Positions 37,231-48,755 are shown, numbered from the stretch's first letter. The stretch is DNA of 64,000 nucleotides from Annona cherimola (GCA_030490835.1 CM059972.1:18081764-18145763), one strand, 5' to 3'. Program-made: numbers and translations. Notes: a model not told the origin generated them from the sequence alone.

Positions 37231-37775
37231 TAGGGGTGTTAACGGATCGGGTTGAACGGGTTGGAGCTTAATCCTAATCCTAACCCATTTAATATATCTC
37301 AACCCTAATCCGTTTATTAACCCATTTAAAAAACTTCAACCCTAACCCATTTACAACCCATTTAATAAACGGACTAACGGGTTGTTAACGGGTTGTGTTT
37401 GTTACTAATTTTTATTGCTAAAAATCTTCAATAAAGTCTGTAAATTTAAATAAATTAAATAATTTGAAGCTAACATACCTGAATTTAATTTATTTTGGCT
37501 TAAAAACATCAAATCCAATCTCAAATCATCTCTTTAATGCCAATTCCTGTTATAAATATTATATATATATACTATAATATATTATATTAAATGAATTATA
37601 CGGGTTGGACGGGTTGACGGGTTGCGAAACCTCAACCCTAATCCGTTTATTTAATTAAATGGTTGAACGGGTTGGCAGATCATAACTCATTTATTCAAAA
37701 ATCTCAACCCAAACCCATTTATTAACGGGTTGAACAAACGGGTTAACGGGTTGACCATGACCATTAACACCCCTA
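37231..37775. mobile_element. hAT-type MITE with perfect 8-bp duplication
   Basis: A 545-bp element starting taggggtgttaacggatcgg and ending ...ccattaacaccccta, with inverted ends TAGGGGTGTTAA. A perfect 8-bp duplication, actgactc, flanks it at 37223-37230 and 37776-37783, as expected for hAT. The arms are rich in 'aacgggttg' and its reverse 'caacccgtt' / 'caaccc'. It is non-coding. Confidence 0.92.
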
Positions 37776-37783
37776 ACTGACTC

Positions 37784-38560
37784 CTCCTGATTCCTACTCT
37801 CCTTTCCCTCGATAAGCATGCTAGGGGAGGAGGGGGAAAAAAAAAAGATAACTCCAAGCAGAAGACTACTCCTACGGTCCTCCTAACAGATTGGAACGCG
37901 AATTCAGTGGGGGTAGAAATTTATGAAGCTCATCTCCGTTCATGCTCATTCCACTCGTTAGTATGCACTTGATTCAACAGAGATACATATGGATAGGTGC
38001 CATCACTCTATGAATATGGGAAGTGGGCAGCTATGTTACAAATTAATTCAAGAATCTCGAGGCTTGTGATGAGCCCACAATCTCTCTAAGTGCAATAGAG
38101 AAGCAGACAAGCATAGCAGTAGCAGCAGCTTGAGAAAAGTAGCTAGAAAATGTGTAGTCTTCCCAGGGGTTTTGTTGTCGACATCCCATGTGGAATGATC
38201 AGAACGTGATGATTCATGGGCCCAGCATGTCCATATACAGCAAGGAAATAAGCAGTCTTGCTCTTGCTACTCCTCCAGTGGTGGGGGTCCCACAAATTTG
38301 CAATGCAATGTCAAGAATCATCTCTCCATCACATGTTAGCACAGCTAGGGACAATCTAATAATTCCGCTGACACTGTGGTCAATGATTGATTGAAGATCA
38401 CTACTTCAATTCCTACTTTTGTACCATTATATCATTGAATTAAATCCAGAAGCTGAAAGTTAATTAAGTAAGAATTTAAAGCACATTCAGGAGTTCCTCG
38501 GTTTATTCACCCTCTGTTTTTGGCTTTTTGCAATCAAAAAAGCAGATTTCTGATAGAAAA
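37784..38560. other. Intergenic DNA, no gene called
   Basis: Mixed composition. A 68-codon plus frame (38188-38394) has no recognisable motif. Confidence 0.4.
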
Positions 38561-38593
38561 AAGAAGAAGAAGAAGAAGAAGAAGAAGAAGAAG
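38561..38593 (+). repeat. (GAA)n microsatellite
   Basis: About eleven uninterrupted GAA units follow an A-rich stretch. Confidence 0.9.
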
Positions 38594-39214
38594 CAGACTT
38601 ATGAGATAGAAAGGGAGATAGCCTGATTATTGTAAGATAGAGAGAGTGGTTCTTTCAGGCTATTAATATCCGTCTTAAAGAGTTCTCCCAACTGACCAAA
38701 TGAAGGGAAGATGATGGGGAGGTCGATGCGTGACAGATGGGAAAGCAGATTTGAAGCTACCATCCCATCTATCTCTGATCTTTCTAGTCCAATAAAAGCC
38801 AACGGGGGTGAAAGTTCGACACCACCCACTAACCTCAACCGTATTAATTGTTGAGGGGACTAATCAAATCCAGGAGATGATGAATTGCAACATGTAACAT
38901 TGACCATCATGAGTTTTGTGGCCTCCTGGTCTGCGTCTTTAATTAATGATTAGGACATGTCTTTTGCATGCCAACTACCACACGCAACTGATTGGGATAA
39001 AGGGACTGTTTCCATATCCATTTCCAGAGAAGCCTTCAAAATTTTTTTTTTTTTTTTATTGGTTTGTAAAGTAGTACATTTTATCTCAATTTATATTGCA
39101 ATTACATCTGAGGATTCATACATCTTCATCTCATTTCATCTTACAAATTAATATTTAAATATTCTTACAATTTTTTTCACTATCATTTATTAAAGGAATG
39201 ACAAATACTCCCCT

Positions 39215-39335
39215 CCCTGGAGACCACAACTCTCATGCTACGGAAGACCCACTGCTTTCCATGCGAATATGAAAATCCTGCAGTGGGATTCGAACCCCCG
39301 ACCGCTGATGGCCAGCCGATGTGTTGGTAGAAGCC
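39215..39335 (-). mobile_element. tRNA-derived SINE
   Basis: On the minus strand a strong B-box, gggggttcgaatccc (39285-39299), follows a degenerate A-box region (ggctggccatcag, 39304-39317). It is preceded by the 'accaacacatcggctggcc' start seen in some plant SINEs. It does not fold into a full tRNA, so it is not called as one. Confidence 0.55.
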
Positions 39336-39960
39336 TTCAGAAGTAATCCCAATAGTATTGTTCTATTTCCGTATCTGTAGACCACGATAAATTTTCTGGC
39401 TTCGTCCAAGCAATTTGATATATCTTTGCTTGTCTATGTGCGTGTCGGGAAAGACGTTAACAAGTTTATATAATTTCCTGATTAATTGTTTTTCAAAAAT
39501 AATCTCCGTTTTTACAAATAAATGAATTTTTTTTTGGACTTCGCAGAAAGAAAAAACTACATGTTGGAAATTTTTTTATGAAAATTACTGTACTACTGCA
39601 ATATCAAGCAAATGAAAATTAGTTAGGCTCCTTAGTTGATTCGGCCCATTATAGTATTTTTCTCATCAGCAAAAATATATGAATGGAGCTGGTCCATCAC
39701 GGTGTTTTGACTGCAAGTACTGAAACTTACCCGTTACAGAGCCACGGTTGCCCATGGGGCGTGTATCTCCAATTTCAATACAATTTTTTTTTTTTTAAAA
39801 AAAAATCACTGGATAGCTATTTCAATTCTCAGGATAATTTTTTACATTTTTAATATAAATATTTTTTATTGTCAAGAGATTCTCAGAATGGTAAAAAATG
39901 AGCGACGCTGCTAACCAACGGTGAGGATGAGCGATAACAGCGCAGGCGTGACCAGTGCTC

Positions 39961-40050
39961 TTTTTTTTTTTTTTTTTTTTTTGAGAATAAGAAGCTACTT
40001 CATTAACACAGAAGAGTCCTTGTACAAAGGTTCAGAAATACATAGTTTTT
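39961..40050 (-). mobile_element. 3' end of a second LINE type
   Basis: A T-run of about 21 bases is followed by 'gagaataagaagctacttc' and 'agagtccttgtacaaaggtt'. On the minus strand this reads as a plant LINE 3' UTR (gtacaaggact ... ttaatgaagtagcttcttattctc) plus poly-A. It differs from the family at 2.6-4.8 kb and has no coding part left. Confidence 0.6.
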
Positions 40051-40052
40051 AG

Positions 40053-40220
40053 AGGGGGGGGGGCGGGGGGGGGGGGGGGGGGGCGGTGTTGGGTGTAGAG
40101 GAGGTGGTAAAACCTGATTTAAAAATCTAAAGTTATTATTATTATTATTATTATTTTGGGGGGTGGGGTTGGGGTTGTTGGGTGTGGAGGAGGTGGTAAA
40201 ACCTGATTTAAAAATCTAAA
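40053..40220 (+). repeat. Poly-G tract and 48-bp direct repeat
   Basis: Positions 40053-40086 are almost pure G, broken only by two C. A ~48-bp unit ('gttgggtgtagaggaggtgg' then 'taaaacctgatttaaaaatc') begins near 40088 and recurs near 40171, the copies separated by an (ATT)n run at about 40134-40157 and a further G-rich string. Confidence 0.8.
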
Positions 40221-40224
40221 AAAA

Positions 40225-40380
40225 TTACACATGTTCAAAAATAGTAAAACCTAATTTATATGTCAAATACACTTAAATAAATAAATGTATGGAAAAAATA
40301 AAAAAATTATTGTAAATATGTTTTTTAAGATAGACTAAGCGAGATATTTGCTTAACCCGAGCTAACAGGTTCATTTATCT
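40225..40380. repeat. Half of a fold-back element
   Basis: The segment matches the right arm of the fold-back at 48.4 kb (agtaaaacctaatttatatg, then taagatagactaagcgagat). The other arm is absent. Confidence 0.45.
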
Positions 40381-40949
40381 TTAAAAATGTAATGCAATTA
40401 TTTTAAAATATTCTTCGCACAAATAAATTTATGTCGTATTTGTGGGATTTTGAAAATTTCTCAAGATAATTAATTCTGAAAATTAACTTTTAATATTATA
40501 ATAAAAGACCTTTAAAGCATCAAAATATTTTAAAAATATTCCTAACATAAAATAGATTTATTTGTGTGAGTTAGATTCTAACAGTTACTATAAGAAATAA
40601 TTTTAAAATTTTAGTTTCTAATATTATAATATAAAATAGAAAATATCTTTAAATTTTTAAAAAATATTTCTCAGTGTAAATAACTATCTCTCATGTCTAT
40701 GAGATTTCAAAAATGTAACTATTAATATATGGACTTTTACAATTTCCTTCGTAAATATTTCGTCCATATTTCTACTATTCATGAAATGCATGTTTTCATT
40801 ATCAATTTTTCTAAATATGTATTTATATTTATCTTAATTAATTAGAATATTTCAATAAAAATCACTTTTCTTTATTTTTAAAATGTTTTCTATTTTTTTG
40901 ATAAAATTCTTGCAAAAAACGATATTTCCTTCAATAGATAGGACAATAT

Positions 40950-41345
40950 ATATATAGAGAACCTTTGCTATGCAGCGAAGCTACATTATAATTAATGGTA
41001 CATTTGGCTTAAAATGGGTCCCGTATGTACTTAAATGTATTGATACTTTATATAATCATTTATCTATATATAAATCTTATAGCAAATAGTTTATATATTG
41101 AAAAAACAACTTTAAAGTTGTTATTTACATCAAACTATTTTATTATATTAAATTTGTACTATTTTTAGATGAGGTTTATACACATATTCGTTGGGGATGA
41201 AAATTGGGATGTTAATAGAATACATAATTCTAAAATACAATAGGTGAAGTAGATTATAAAATTATGATCATGTGGAGTTCATTTTGAGGTAAGTGCACCG
41301 TAATTGTAGTGCAGTGAAGCTACACCTGAATATTTCTTATATATA
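40950..41345. mobile_element. 'gctgcacc' hairpin MITE copy
   Basis: Ends near gcagcgaagctacattata (left) and agtgcagtgaagctacacct (right), between AT dinucleotide runs. The interior has the family blocks 'gggtcccgtatgtac', 'acaactttaaagttgttatt' and 'gattataaaattatgatcat'. It directly abuts the 'cttctatg' MITE starting at 41351. Confidence 0.62.
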
Positions 41346-41350
41346 TATAC

Positions 41351-41527
41351 GACTCCGCTTCTATGTAATCGGTTTATATAGAAACGAACCCACGTAACCC
41401 CTTCAAAATCTAAGATTTTGATCCTTAATGGAAAATCCAATCTATTTATTGTATTTAACATCATATGTTTATCTAGGAGACTAAGTTTTATCTCAATCAA
41501 GTATGTTTAAAGGTCATGTTTGTTCAA

Positions 41528-41561
<34 letters not shown>

Positions 41562-41885
41562 AAATTATGAAAAACGATTAGATCTATTTACACATATATT
41601 AGAACGTAATAATATTTTATAAAATCATTCATTCACATAGAAATGATATTTTGGACAGTTTATATCTTGAAAATACTACTTTAAAATTAATCTTTTAGCA
41701 TTTTTAATAATTTACGCATGAATATATACATTTTCTAACAAATGTGGCTTATAAACATACTTGATTGGGATAAAACTTGATATTTTAAATAAAATAAATT
41801 ATGTTGAATACAATAAATAAATTATATTTTTTATCAAAAATCAAAATCATGAATTTTGGAAGAGTTACATGGTTCTACTTCTAAG
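41351..41885. mobile_element. MITE, 'cttctatg' family copy 3
   Basis: The left end, gactccgcttctatgtaatc, is mirrored on the right by gagttacatggttctacttc. Interior family blocks are present ('aaaatctaagattttgatcc' left, 'aaaatcatgaattttggaag' right). An (AT)n(GT)n microsatellite lies inside at 41528-41561. Confidence 0.62.
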
Positions 41886-41939
41886 GGAAGCACATATTAT
41901 ATGTATATCCCACTGATGAAGGCATGTTTATCGATAATA

Positions 41940-42350
41940 GGAGCATTAGGGGAGACATGTCAATCGACGGGGAGCCGACGTCGTACGCACGGCAAACGGG
42001 GAAAGGCAAGGCGGAGGGCAGCATCCTCCCTCCGATTCTAGCGGGGGTGGGCTGCCTGAAAGTAAAGGCAGATGGATCATCCGCACGTGCGCGGTGGCTG
42101 CACGGCTCCGACAGACGTGGTGCCGTCACGTGATGGAGGGTGGGTGCTCCACCTCCTGCCTCCCGACTATTATATATTTTATTAAAATATAGGTAGCCGC
42201 TGCTGTCCATGTCCGTGTCTGTGTCTGTTTTTGTGTCGGGCGACGACGGAAAAATTACCAACTGTGTTGTTTGCTTTTGCTGCTCGCTGCGCGCCCGTCG
42301 CCTGGCCAATTTAGTGGGCCCCTGTGATGCTTTTGACGCAAATATAAATC
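41940..42350. promoter_or_regulatory. GC-rich island with ACGT-core sites, no gene attached
   Basis: The segment stands out as GC-rich among AT-rich MITEs. It contains gccgtcacgtgatgg (near 42121), gacgtggtgcc, a ggccaat string (42303) and an 'aaatataaatcgcg' TATA-like string (near 42341). A 142-codon minus frame overlaps a plus frame of similar quality, so neither is called coding. It may be the relic of a promoter. Confidence 0.3.
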
Positions 42351-42498
42351 GCGTTTGTTCTCTTAGAAGTTAGAAGGGGATTTGCATATTCCTCCTCATT
42401 TTCGTGTTTTGAAAAATACAATTCCACCCTCAATGGGATGCTAACAACGGGAAATGCAATTTGTGAAGCCAGTGCTTCACCTTCATCCGAAGAATACT

Positions 42499-42789
42499 GG
42501 GTGTGTTTGTTTGGGATATAAACATGTCAACCAAAACTTTTCAATCTAAAACTTTTCACTCTCCGTAACTACTTTATTTTTTAATTATTTTATCACATTT
42601 TCCTATACAAACTACCTTACTTTTCAATTATTTCTACACAACTATCCATACAACTAACCTATTTATTTTAACTTTATTCTTTTTACTTCTCATCATTACT
42701 CCTATTATATTACATCATTTTCTATCAATATGACAACTTCTACCTCAAAAACTTTTCATCAAAAGTTTTAACCCTAACCAAACACACCC
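42499..42789. mobile_element. Tourist-like MITE
   Basis: A 291-bp element beginning gggtgtgtttgtttggga and ending accaaacacaccc. Its interior, in reverse orientation, matches the copy at 56.2 kb ('aactaacctatttattttaa', 'atcattactcctattatatt'). The TTA duplication is not preserved. Confidence 0.78.
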
Positions 42790-43657
42790 TTTTTAAATTG
42801 ATCTACAATGACATATCTGAACTGTTTATAGATTATGTTTTTCGTATTCAAATCACCATATTGAAAATTAAACAAATTAGATATCTGTATAATGTGGAAT
42901 GATTCAATACTCAGGTATACCCTTTGTTTTTTAATTTTAAAATAATTTTTGAAAAATCTAAACCATTTAACATGTTTATCCATATATATATTTATTTATG
43001 ATTCCACAAATTACATACATTGCAAATTTTTGTGTACCATAGTTATAGCATACATTTTTCAAATTTTTAATGGTTACATATTCACTCTCAAAAGATACCA
43101 TTATTTATGAGAAATAAGTTTCCAATAAAAATTTTTTTAGTGACAAAATAAAACAACATGTATTAAACATGACTCATGGTTTAGATTTTAGGACATATAT
43201 CTTAAAATTTAAAAATCAAGAGTAAGTAGGGAGACTTCTATGCTTACATAAGTATTCAATCCTTACTTGTGTATAGTTAGTTATTATTTGTTTCCTAAGA
43301 TGAGATTTAAACGGTTAAATGCATATGCTCTGATTAATTAATTTTCAAATCAAATCCACATGTAGTGTTTAATATGATAAAATATACTTGTAAAAAATCA
43401 GGACGCTTGATATTCATCAAACTAATATCAATTCAAAAATAGATATTTTAAACCTTTAAAAAAAATATATTTTAATGAATTTAATTCTTAAAATGATGTA
43501 TATAGTTAATTTTTACGTTGTGGACTACAATAAATTAATCTTTAGATATTTAAAATAAATTATATAAGAGGCACTTAACAAAAATCTTTCACCTGTCATA
43601 GAGAGCAGATGTTGTCTCTATCCCACTTGGATTGGACACAAGGCGAAAGATTTCTTC
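42790..43657. other. AT-rich spacer
   Basis: No gene or recognised element; stop codons are dense in all frames. Confidence 0.45.
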
Positions 43658-43950
43658 ACATTATAAGTGTATTTGAGAAGTAATAAAATTTTTGGATAAA
43701 ATTTTTTTTATATTAAAGTTTTTGAATTTAAAGAAAAATGATGTAATATAATAAGAGTAATGATGAAAAGTACAAAAAAAATTAAAATAGATAGGTTAGC
43801 TATGTAGGTAGTTATATAGAAATAATTGAAAATTAAGGTAATTGTATAAGAAAATATGAAGAAATGATTAAAAAATAGGATAGTTACAAATAGTCCAAAG
43901 TTTTAAATTGAAAAATTTTAGCTTTATATTTTTTGTTGATTGCCTTAATC
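43658..43950. mobile_element. Degraded Tourist-like MITE
   Basis: The interior matches the family ('aaatgatgtaatataataag', 'aaaatagataggttagctat', 'aggatagttaca'), but the ends are worn (left 'aagtgtatttgagaagtaat'). Confidence 0.55.
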
Positions 43951-44617
43951 GGATATTATTTATTTAATAATGATCTTATATGCCTTGTGTATTTTATATA
44001 TTTTTATATTTTAAAATTTTTTCATTTTTATGTGAGCCAAGGTGTATTTAATTCATAATTCTTATAATTTTTTTTACAAAATTCTAAAATTTTAAAAATT
44101 TGACATACCTTATGCTCCTCAGCATATGAAAATTTGTAAATTTTTTATTTTCCTATTAGTGTTTGGGTTGGGTTGATCTTTACTTGATATTAACTCAACT
44201 CGTTTTGGCCAATGGGAACATTTCCAAATGCACCCAAAAAATTAAATAACTCTTTTTTTATTCATATATATATACATATCAAGTCATATGATATTACAAA
44301 TCCGTGCATGCATAATCTTCACAACACTGAGAAACTAAATAATACCCTCACCACCAGAGGGACTTAAAATTGCTGCAATTGACCTTCAAATTTATACATA
44401 TAGCCTTTGGAGCTAGGGAGGTTACCTGCCTCAGTGGCAATAAGTCTACTTTTTGTTATGATTTAATGACTTTCTTACATCATGGAATGTTTTGTAGAGG
44501 TAGTTTCATCGGTAACAAAAAATAAAGTTATTGCCACTGAACCAGAGCCTCAGCAGTAAACTGTCATTAATGAGGGATTGTTCCCACTAACTTTTAGAAA
44601 TAAAATAAAATTTTAAA
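43951..44617. other. AT-rich spacer with repeat fragments
   Basis: It carries a fragment of the fold-back group ('gtgtatttaattcataattc' near 44042). No gene is seen. Confidence 0.4.
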
Positions 44618-44619
44618 AG

Positions 44620-46350
44620 AGGAATAATTTCAAATGTGACCATAATTATACTTTTTATTTACAGATACAACCACATGTTCATAAAAATAACATTGATGAC
44701 TATATATTTTATCCTTAAATTCCAAATACGAGGATGACATTAGGTTTTGATAGATAAAGTGTTAATTTTCTAATGACAAAATTGCCCTAACTAATTTTTC
44801 TGAAAAAATGTGTGTGCATCAATGTTGTCAGAACCGAACCGGTGATTGAACCGGTAAAGGAACTGGTTTGGTTCGAACTGGTTCGACCGGTTAATCAAAC
44901 CGGTTCGAACCGGTGATGTCAGCATGACATATTTATGATGTCATAAATATTAATTTTTTTAAAATTTTTAATAAATAATTAAATATATTGATAAACTTAT
45001 ATTTTTATAAATCTTAAATATATATGTTGGATTTTAAGGACCACAATATAAGAACAAAATATTTTATTAAATATATATGTTGGATTATAATATTTTATTA
45101 ACTATAGTTAATTTGTTAATTTGTTAGCAATAGTATTAAATTTACACCTTGAGCTAGGATTGCAATATGTAATTATGTACTTAGGTTAAAATGTAAATAC
45201 AAAGAATAAAAAAGTGTAAAATTAATTTAATAAAATATTAAAATTATTTAACTAAAATATATTTGATTATTTTCATGTTGTAAAACTAAAATCTGGTATT
45301 TTTAAAATATATTTGGTATTTTATATTTTTATTTTTGATTTTTTGATTTTTAATTTTTTAAAACTAAGAATACTAAACATTTTAAAATATGTTAAAATTT
45401 TAAAATTCTAGATTTGAAATTTGAATATCTAATTAAGGCAGTGAATAGTACCGTACGCTGTGGATGCACCGATGCAGTGTTGTTGATGACCGGCGAGGCA
45501 GCGAGACGGCGACGGCGATCGGCGACGGGCGCGACTAGAGACGGCAACCAAAGATGGACGACGCAGGCGGCAGGTAGCGCGTGCTCGACGAGGAATGGAG
45601 GAAGATGAAGGCAGACAGCGGACAATGCAGGCAGGGCGTGCGTGGGCGGCAGCGTTGCCCGGCGAGGAAGACTAGGGCCGGCGGACGGCGAGGAAGACGA
45701 CGAATGCGCGGGCGGCAGTGCGTGTACTCGTGCAGGCCACAGAGACAAGGCAGCGGGATGCGGGAGTGGCGGGACGCGGGATCCTGCTGGCGCCAGCGCT
45801 GTGGATGCAGACGGTGAAGAGGAAGATGAACGAAATGAGGGCGACCGATGAGGACTGGGCCGAGGCAGGCGGGCGCGAGGCAGCGCTAGGGTTTCGAAAG
45901 GGGGAAGAAGAAGAGGGCGTCGGGCCAGGAAGGCGTTCTGATTTTTGGTTTTTTTAAAAATATATATATATATTTAATTATTTATTATTAGTTTATTGAC
46001 CGACCGGTCGAACCCGGTTGAACCAGTAAATACGGTTCGACCGCCGGTTCACCGGTTCGGGCGATTTCTGGTTATTGAACCAAATCGTATTGGATCGAAC
46101 CGGACATGGGACCGGTTCCCGGTCGGACCGGTCAGACTGGCCGGTCCGGTCCGATTTTAATAACATTGGTGTGCATATGAGTGGTTGAGTTCAGTTTTAC
46201 TTTATATTTTTATATCATTTTATTGATTTTTGATAATATCTAATTAGAGTAGCATTTTTCTCTTTTGGCAGAGGTAATATTATAACTTCACATCACTTTT
46301 AATGGTTGTATCTATAAATATGTGTACAAGTTGTGATCGAAATTAACATC
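44620..46350. mobile_element. Inverted-repeat element split by a hAT element
   Basis: The left segment (taatttcaaatgtgaccata ... cagatacaaccacatg) is mirrored by the right segment (tggttgtatctataaatatg ... gtgatcgaaatta). The two halves are separated by the hAT-type element at 44820-46168. Without it the unit would be about 380 bp. Confidence 0.5.
44820..46168. mobile_element. Non-autonomous hAT-type element with GC-rich insert
   Basis: A 1349-bp element with a perfect 8-bp duplication, gtgtgcat, at 44812-44819 and 46169-46176. The ends are caatgttgtcagaaccgaac at the left and, reversed from the right, caatgttattaaaatcggac. Both subterminal zones are packed with 'accggttcgaaccggt'-type repeats. 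In the middle, 45455-45950 is strikingly GC-rich inside an otherwise AT-rich body, with 'gcggcag', 'gacggcga' and 'gaggaagac' motifs. Several frames are open across it on both strands, but all are low-complexity (R, G, A) and none shows a known domain. No transposase remains. Confidence 0.85.
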
Positions 46351-46720
46351 CAAAAGAAAGTGGGGACAATCTCATATAAAAGAAAAATATATTTTCAAAA
46401 GCAAACAGGGGAAATTTCATCCAGAAGCTAATTATTAGGGGTGTTTTCCGATGAAGAACTCAAATTGCAAAATCCTTAAACTTATCGGGTTATTTTTGAA
46501 AATATTTAAAACTGTGGCGAATAAGCTATTTCACAAAATCTAAGGGTTAACTTTGCAAAAACTCCATTAAAAAATGAAAGCATCTATTTTTTCTAATGAT
46601 TTGAATGGTAAAAAATTACTGGAAATTTTATTTATTGGGATCCTGTTACACATCGGATCCTATATTCAGTAGACTTTTGTAAGAATTTTGGAAGAAAAAT
46701 ATTAGACTAAAGAATAGATA

Positions 46721-47915
46721 CATTTTTTTTTGATGAAAAGGAAAGGCCCTATCCTTACTCCCTCTCAATATGAAAGGGGTTAGGGATAGAGTAATTCATG
46801 CAATTCATTGCCAAAAAATTATCTGTACAGATTTTTCAACAATAGCTTGGGGGGGTTGCCCCACCACGACTGGTGGTTCACACGAGAACTCAAAACCAAC
46901 TCGGCTAAAGAATGAGCAACCGCATTTCCTTACCTTAATACATGATGGACCGAAAAAGACAAAATCCCACTAAGTATGATCCTGATTTCTGAAATTATCA
47001 AACCCACAGGGGAGGTAATGGGTTCAATATTGGACAGAAAGTTGCACAGTATGAGAGAGTCTGTTTCGAACTAAGCACTACTGATATTAAGCTGGAGTAG
47101 GGGTGGGAATTGGGGCGGGTCAGGGTGTGCCCAACCCTGACCCTCATTTTCAAAAATATTGTTTGACCCTTATTTTATATCGGGCCGGGACAAGGTTGGT
47201 TTGACCCTTACTTTTTTCTACAAGGTCTCGGGACAAAATTCGGGTCGGTATCGGGTCAACGGGTCGGGTAAAAAACTACGGGTCAAGTAAGAAGTTTTTA
47301 AAAATTTATAAAACTATCAAGTATAAAGACAAATTTATATTAAATTTAACTACTATATGCTTGAATCTATTATTAATCAGTCAAAGTAAATATAAATAAT
47401 TAAATAAAACATGAATATTAGCATTGAACGAGGTTTTTCTTTTTAATGTAAAATATCAGAAAACTGGTTAGCAGGTAGGTCCGCCCCGACCCGCCTTGAC
47501 CCGCCCCGCCACCGTGTAAAAAATTGAATTTTGCCCCGACCCGCATTTCTTTAAAATCATCAAAAATCCTGACCCGCCCCGGTATTAAATAGGGTCGGGG
47601 CAGGGCGGGTCCCGGGTTGACCCGCCCCGATTCCCACCCCTAAGCTGGAGAACCCATCTAAGTCCCAACAGGAAGGCGGTAGCTTCCATGATTAGCGGTT
47701 CCGCCACCCCAACCTGTCTCCACCCACTAGCTGCAATAAAGGAACCCTGAGAGTCTTTGATAATGGCTGCACACGCAAAAGCATCCATATCCCCTTGTCT
47801 ACGAGCATCCACGTTAACCTTGACAAACCCCGACGGCGGCTTGCACCAACGGGGCATAAGAGACCTATCTAGCACTCCCGTCTGAGCAAGCGATTTAGCA
47901 TTCCTAGACTGGTTA
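46721..47915 (-). mobile_element. 5'-truncated LINE, RNase H end (copy 5), split by a MITE
   Basis: A minus-strand LINE fragment with a short poly-A (T-run 46722-46731). The upstream part (47875-47643) reads VKVNVDARRQGD, AAIIKDSQGSFIAASGW and IMEATAFLLGLRW. It then breaks at the MITE 47098-47642 and resumes at 47097 with the rest of the RNase H domain, which carries frame damage. The 3' end has the family's 'ggatagggcc' and 'tttcatcaaaa'. No target-site duplication was found. Confidence 0.8.
47098..47642. mobile_element. hAT-type MITE nested in LINE copy 5
   Basis: A 545-bp element with inverted ends taggggtgggaattggggcg (left) and, reversed from the right, taggggtgggaatcggggcg. A perfect 8-bp duplication, agctggag, flanks it at 47090-47097 and 47643-47650. 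Subterminal regions are rich in 'gggtcggg' and 'gacccgcc'. The target lies inside the LINE RNase H region, so the LINE was there first. Confidence 0.93.
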
Positions 47916-48154
47916 TGTCAAAGCATAAATATTCTTGATAAAGCGGTCTTTGGTTCGAATCACCCGCATTGGGTTTTTCTAGAAACTGATATATTGGGAG
48001 TAGTGTGTTTTCTTAAAGTATTTGTTGGATCAGTATGTCTTTGCAAAAAATAGATGAGAGTAGTAGGTCTCTCTAAAAAATTTATAAGAATGTCTCAATG
48101 CTGAATGTAATAGAAATTGAGCTGATTATAAATATATAAATTAAAACAAAGAAA

Positions 48155-48242
48155 AACAGCTACTGAGGCTCAGTGGTAACCATACTGTCACAGATCGATG
48201 TACACGTGGGTTCGAAGATTTTCAGAAGCTATTTAATGTCCC
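48155..48242 (+). mobile_element. tRNA-derived SINE head
   Basis: An A-box, ggctcagtggtaac (48167-48180), and a B-box, gggttcgaagatt (48208-48220), lie at tRNA-like spacing. The unit seems to continue into the 73-bp repeat that follows. A second B-box-like string, ttggttcgaatcac, near 47950 may belong to another fragment. Confidence 0.55.
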
Positions 48243-48388
48243 TTCAAGTGGTGAGAATTAGGCATATATTAATTTGTAAGATTAGATGACTTGATATGAA
48301 TAGGAGTGATCCTGTTTCAAGTGGTGAGAATTAGGCATATATTAATTTGTAATATTAGATGACTTGATATGTATAGGAGTGATCCTGT
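48243..48388 (+). repeat. Two-copy tandem repeat, 73-bp unit
   Basis: The unit begins ttcaagtggtgagaattagg and is repeated head to tail at 48243 and 48316 with only a few differences (for example aagatt / aatatt, atgaat / atgtat). Confidence 0.9.
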
Positions 48389-48755
48389 TAGCCCGAGCTA
48401 AGTAAATATTCCACTTAGCCCATCTTAAAAACCTATTTACAATATTTTTTTTTACTTTGTTCTTCATACACTTGTTTATCTAAGTGTATTTAACATATAT
48501 ACTAAGTTTTACCATTTTTTGAATATGTTTATTTTTTTTTTTGATATTTTAAAACATTTATGTGTATATATGTATTTAAAATACCCTTAATTTTAAAAAT
48601 CTAAAAAAAATATATACATATATCAAAAAATGGTAAAACTTGATTTATATATTAAATATACTTAGATAAACAAGTGTATAAAGAAAAAAGTAAAAAAAAG
48701 TTGTCTTAAATAGGATTTTCAAGGTGGGCTAAGTGAGATATTTATCACTCCTATG
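48389..48755. repeat. Fold-back element
   Basis: The left arm 'taagtaaatattccacttag' and 'cacttgtttatctaagtgta' mirrors the right arm 'acttagataaacaagtgtat' and 'gtgggctaagtgagatattt'. The hinge is near 48570. It is non-coding. Confidence 0.7.

Noticed and set aside
39285..39317. Possible tRNA gene
   Set aside because: The B-box is strong but the arms do not form a cloverleaf, and the layout fits a SINE.
41881..42309. 142-codon minus-strand frame in the GC-rich island
   Set aside because: It overlaps plus frames of similar quality and extends into a MITE end. No domain is seen.
45392..45957. Several overlapping open frames on both strands in the GC-rich core of the hAT element
   Set aside because: All are R/G/A-rich low complexity, and their openness follows from the lack of A/T rather than from selection.
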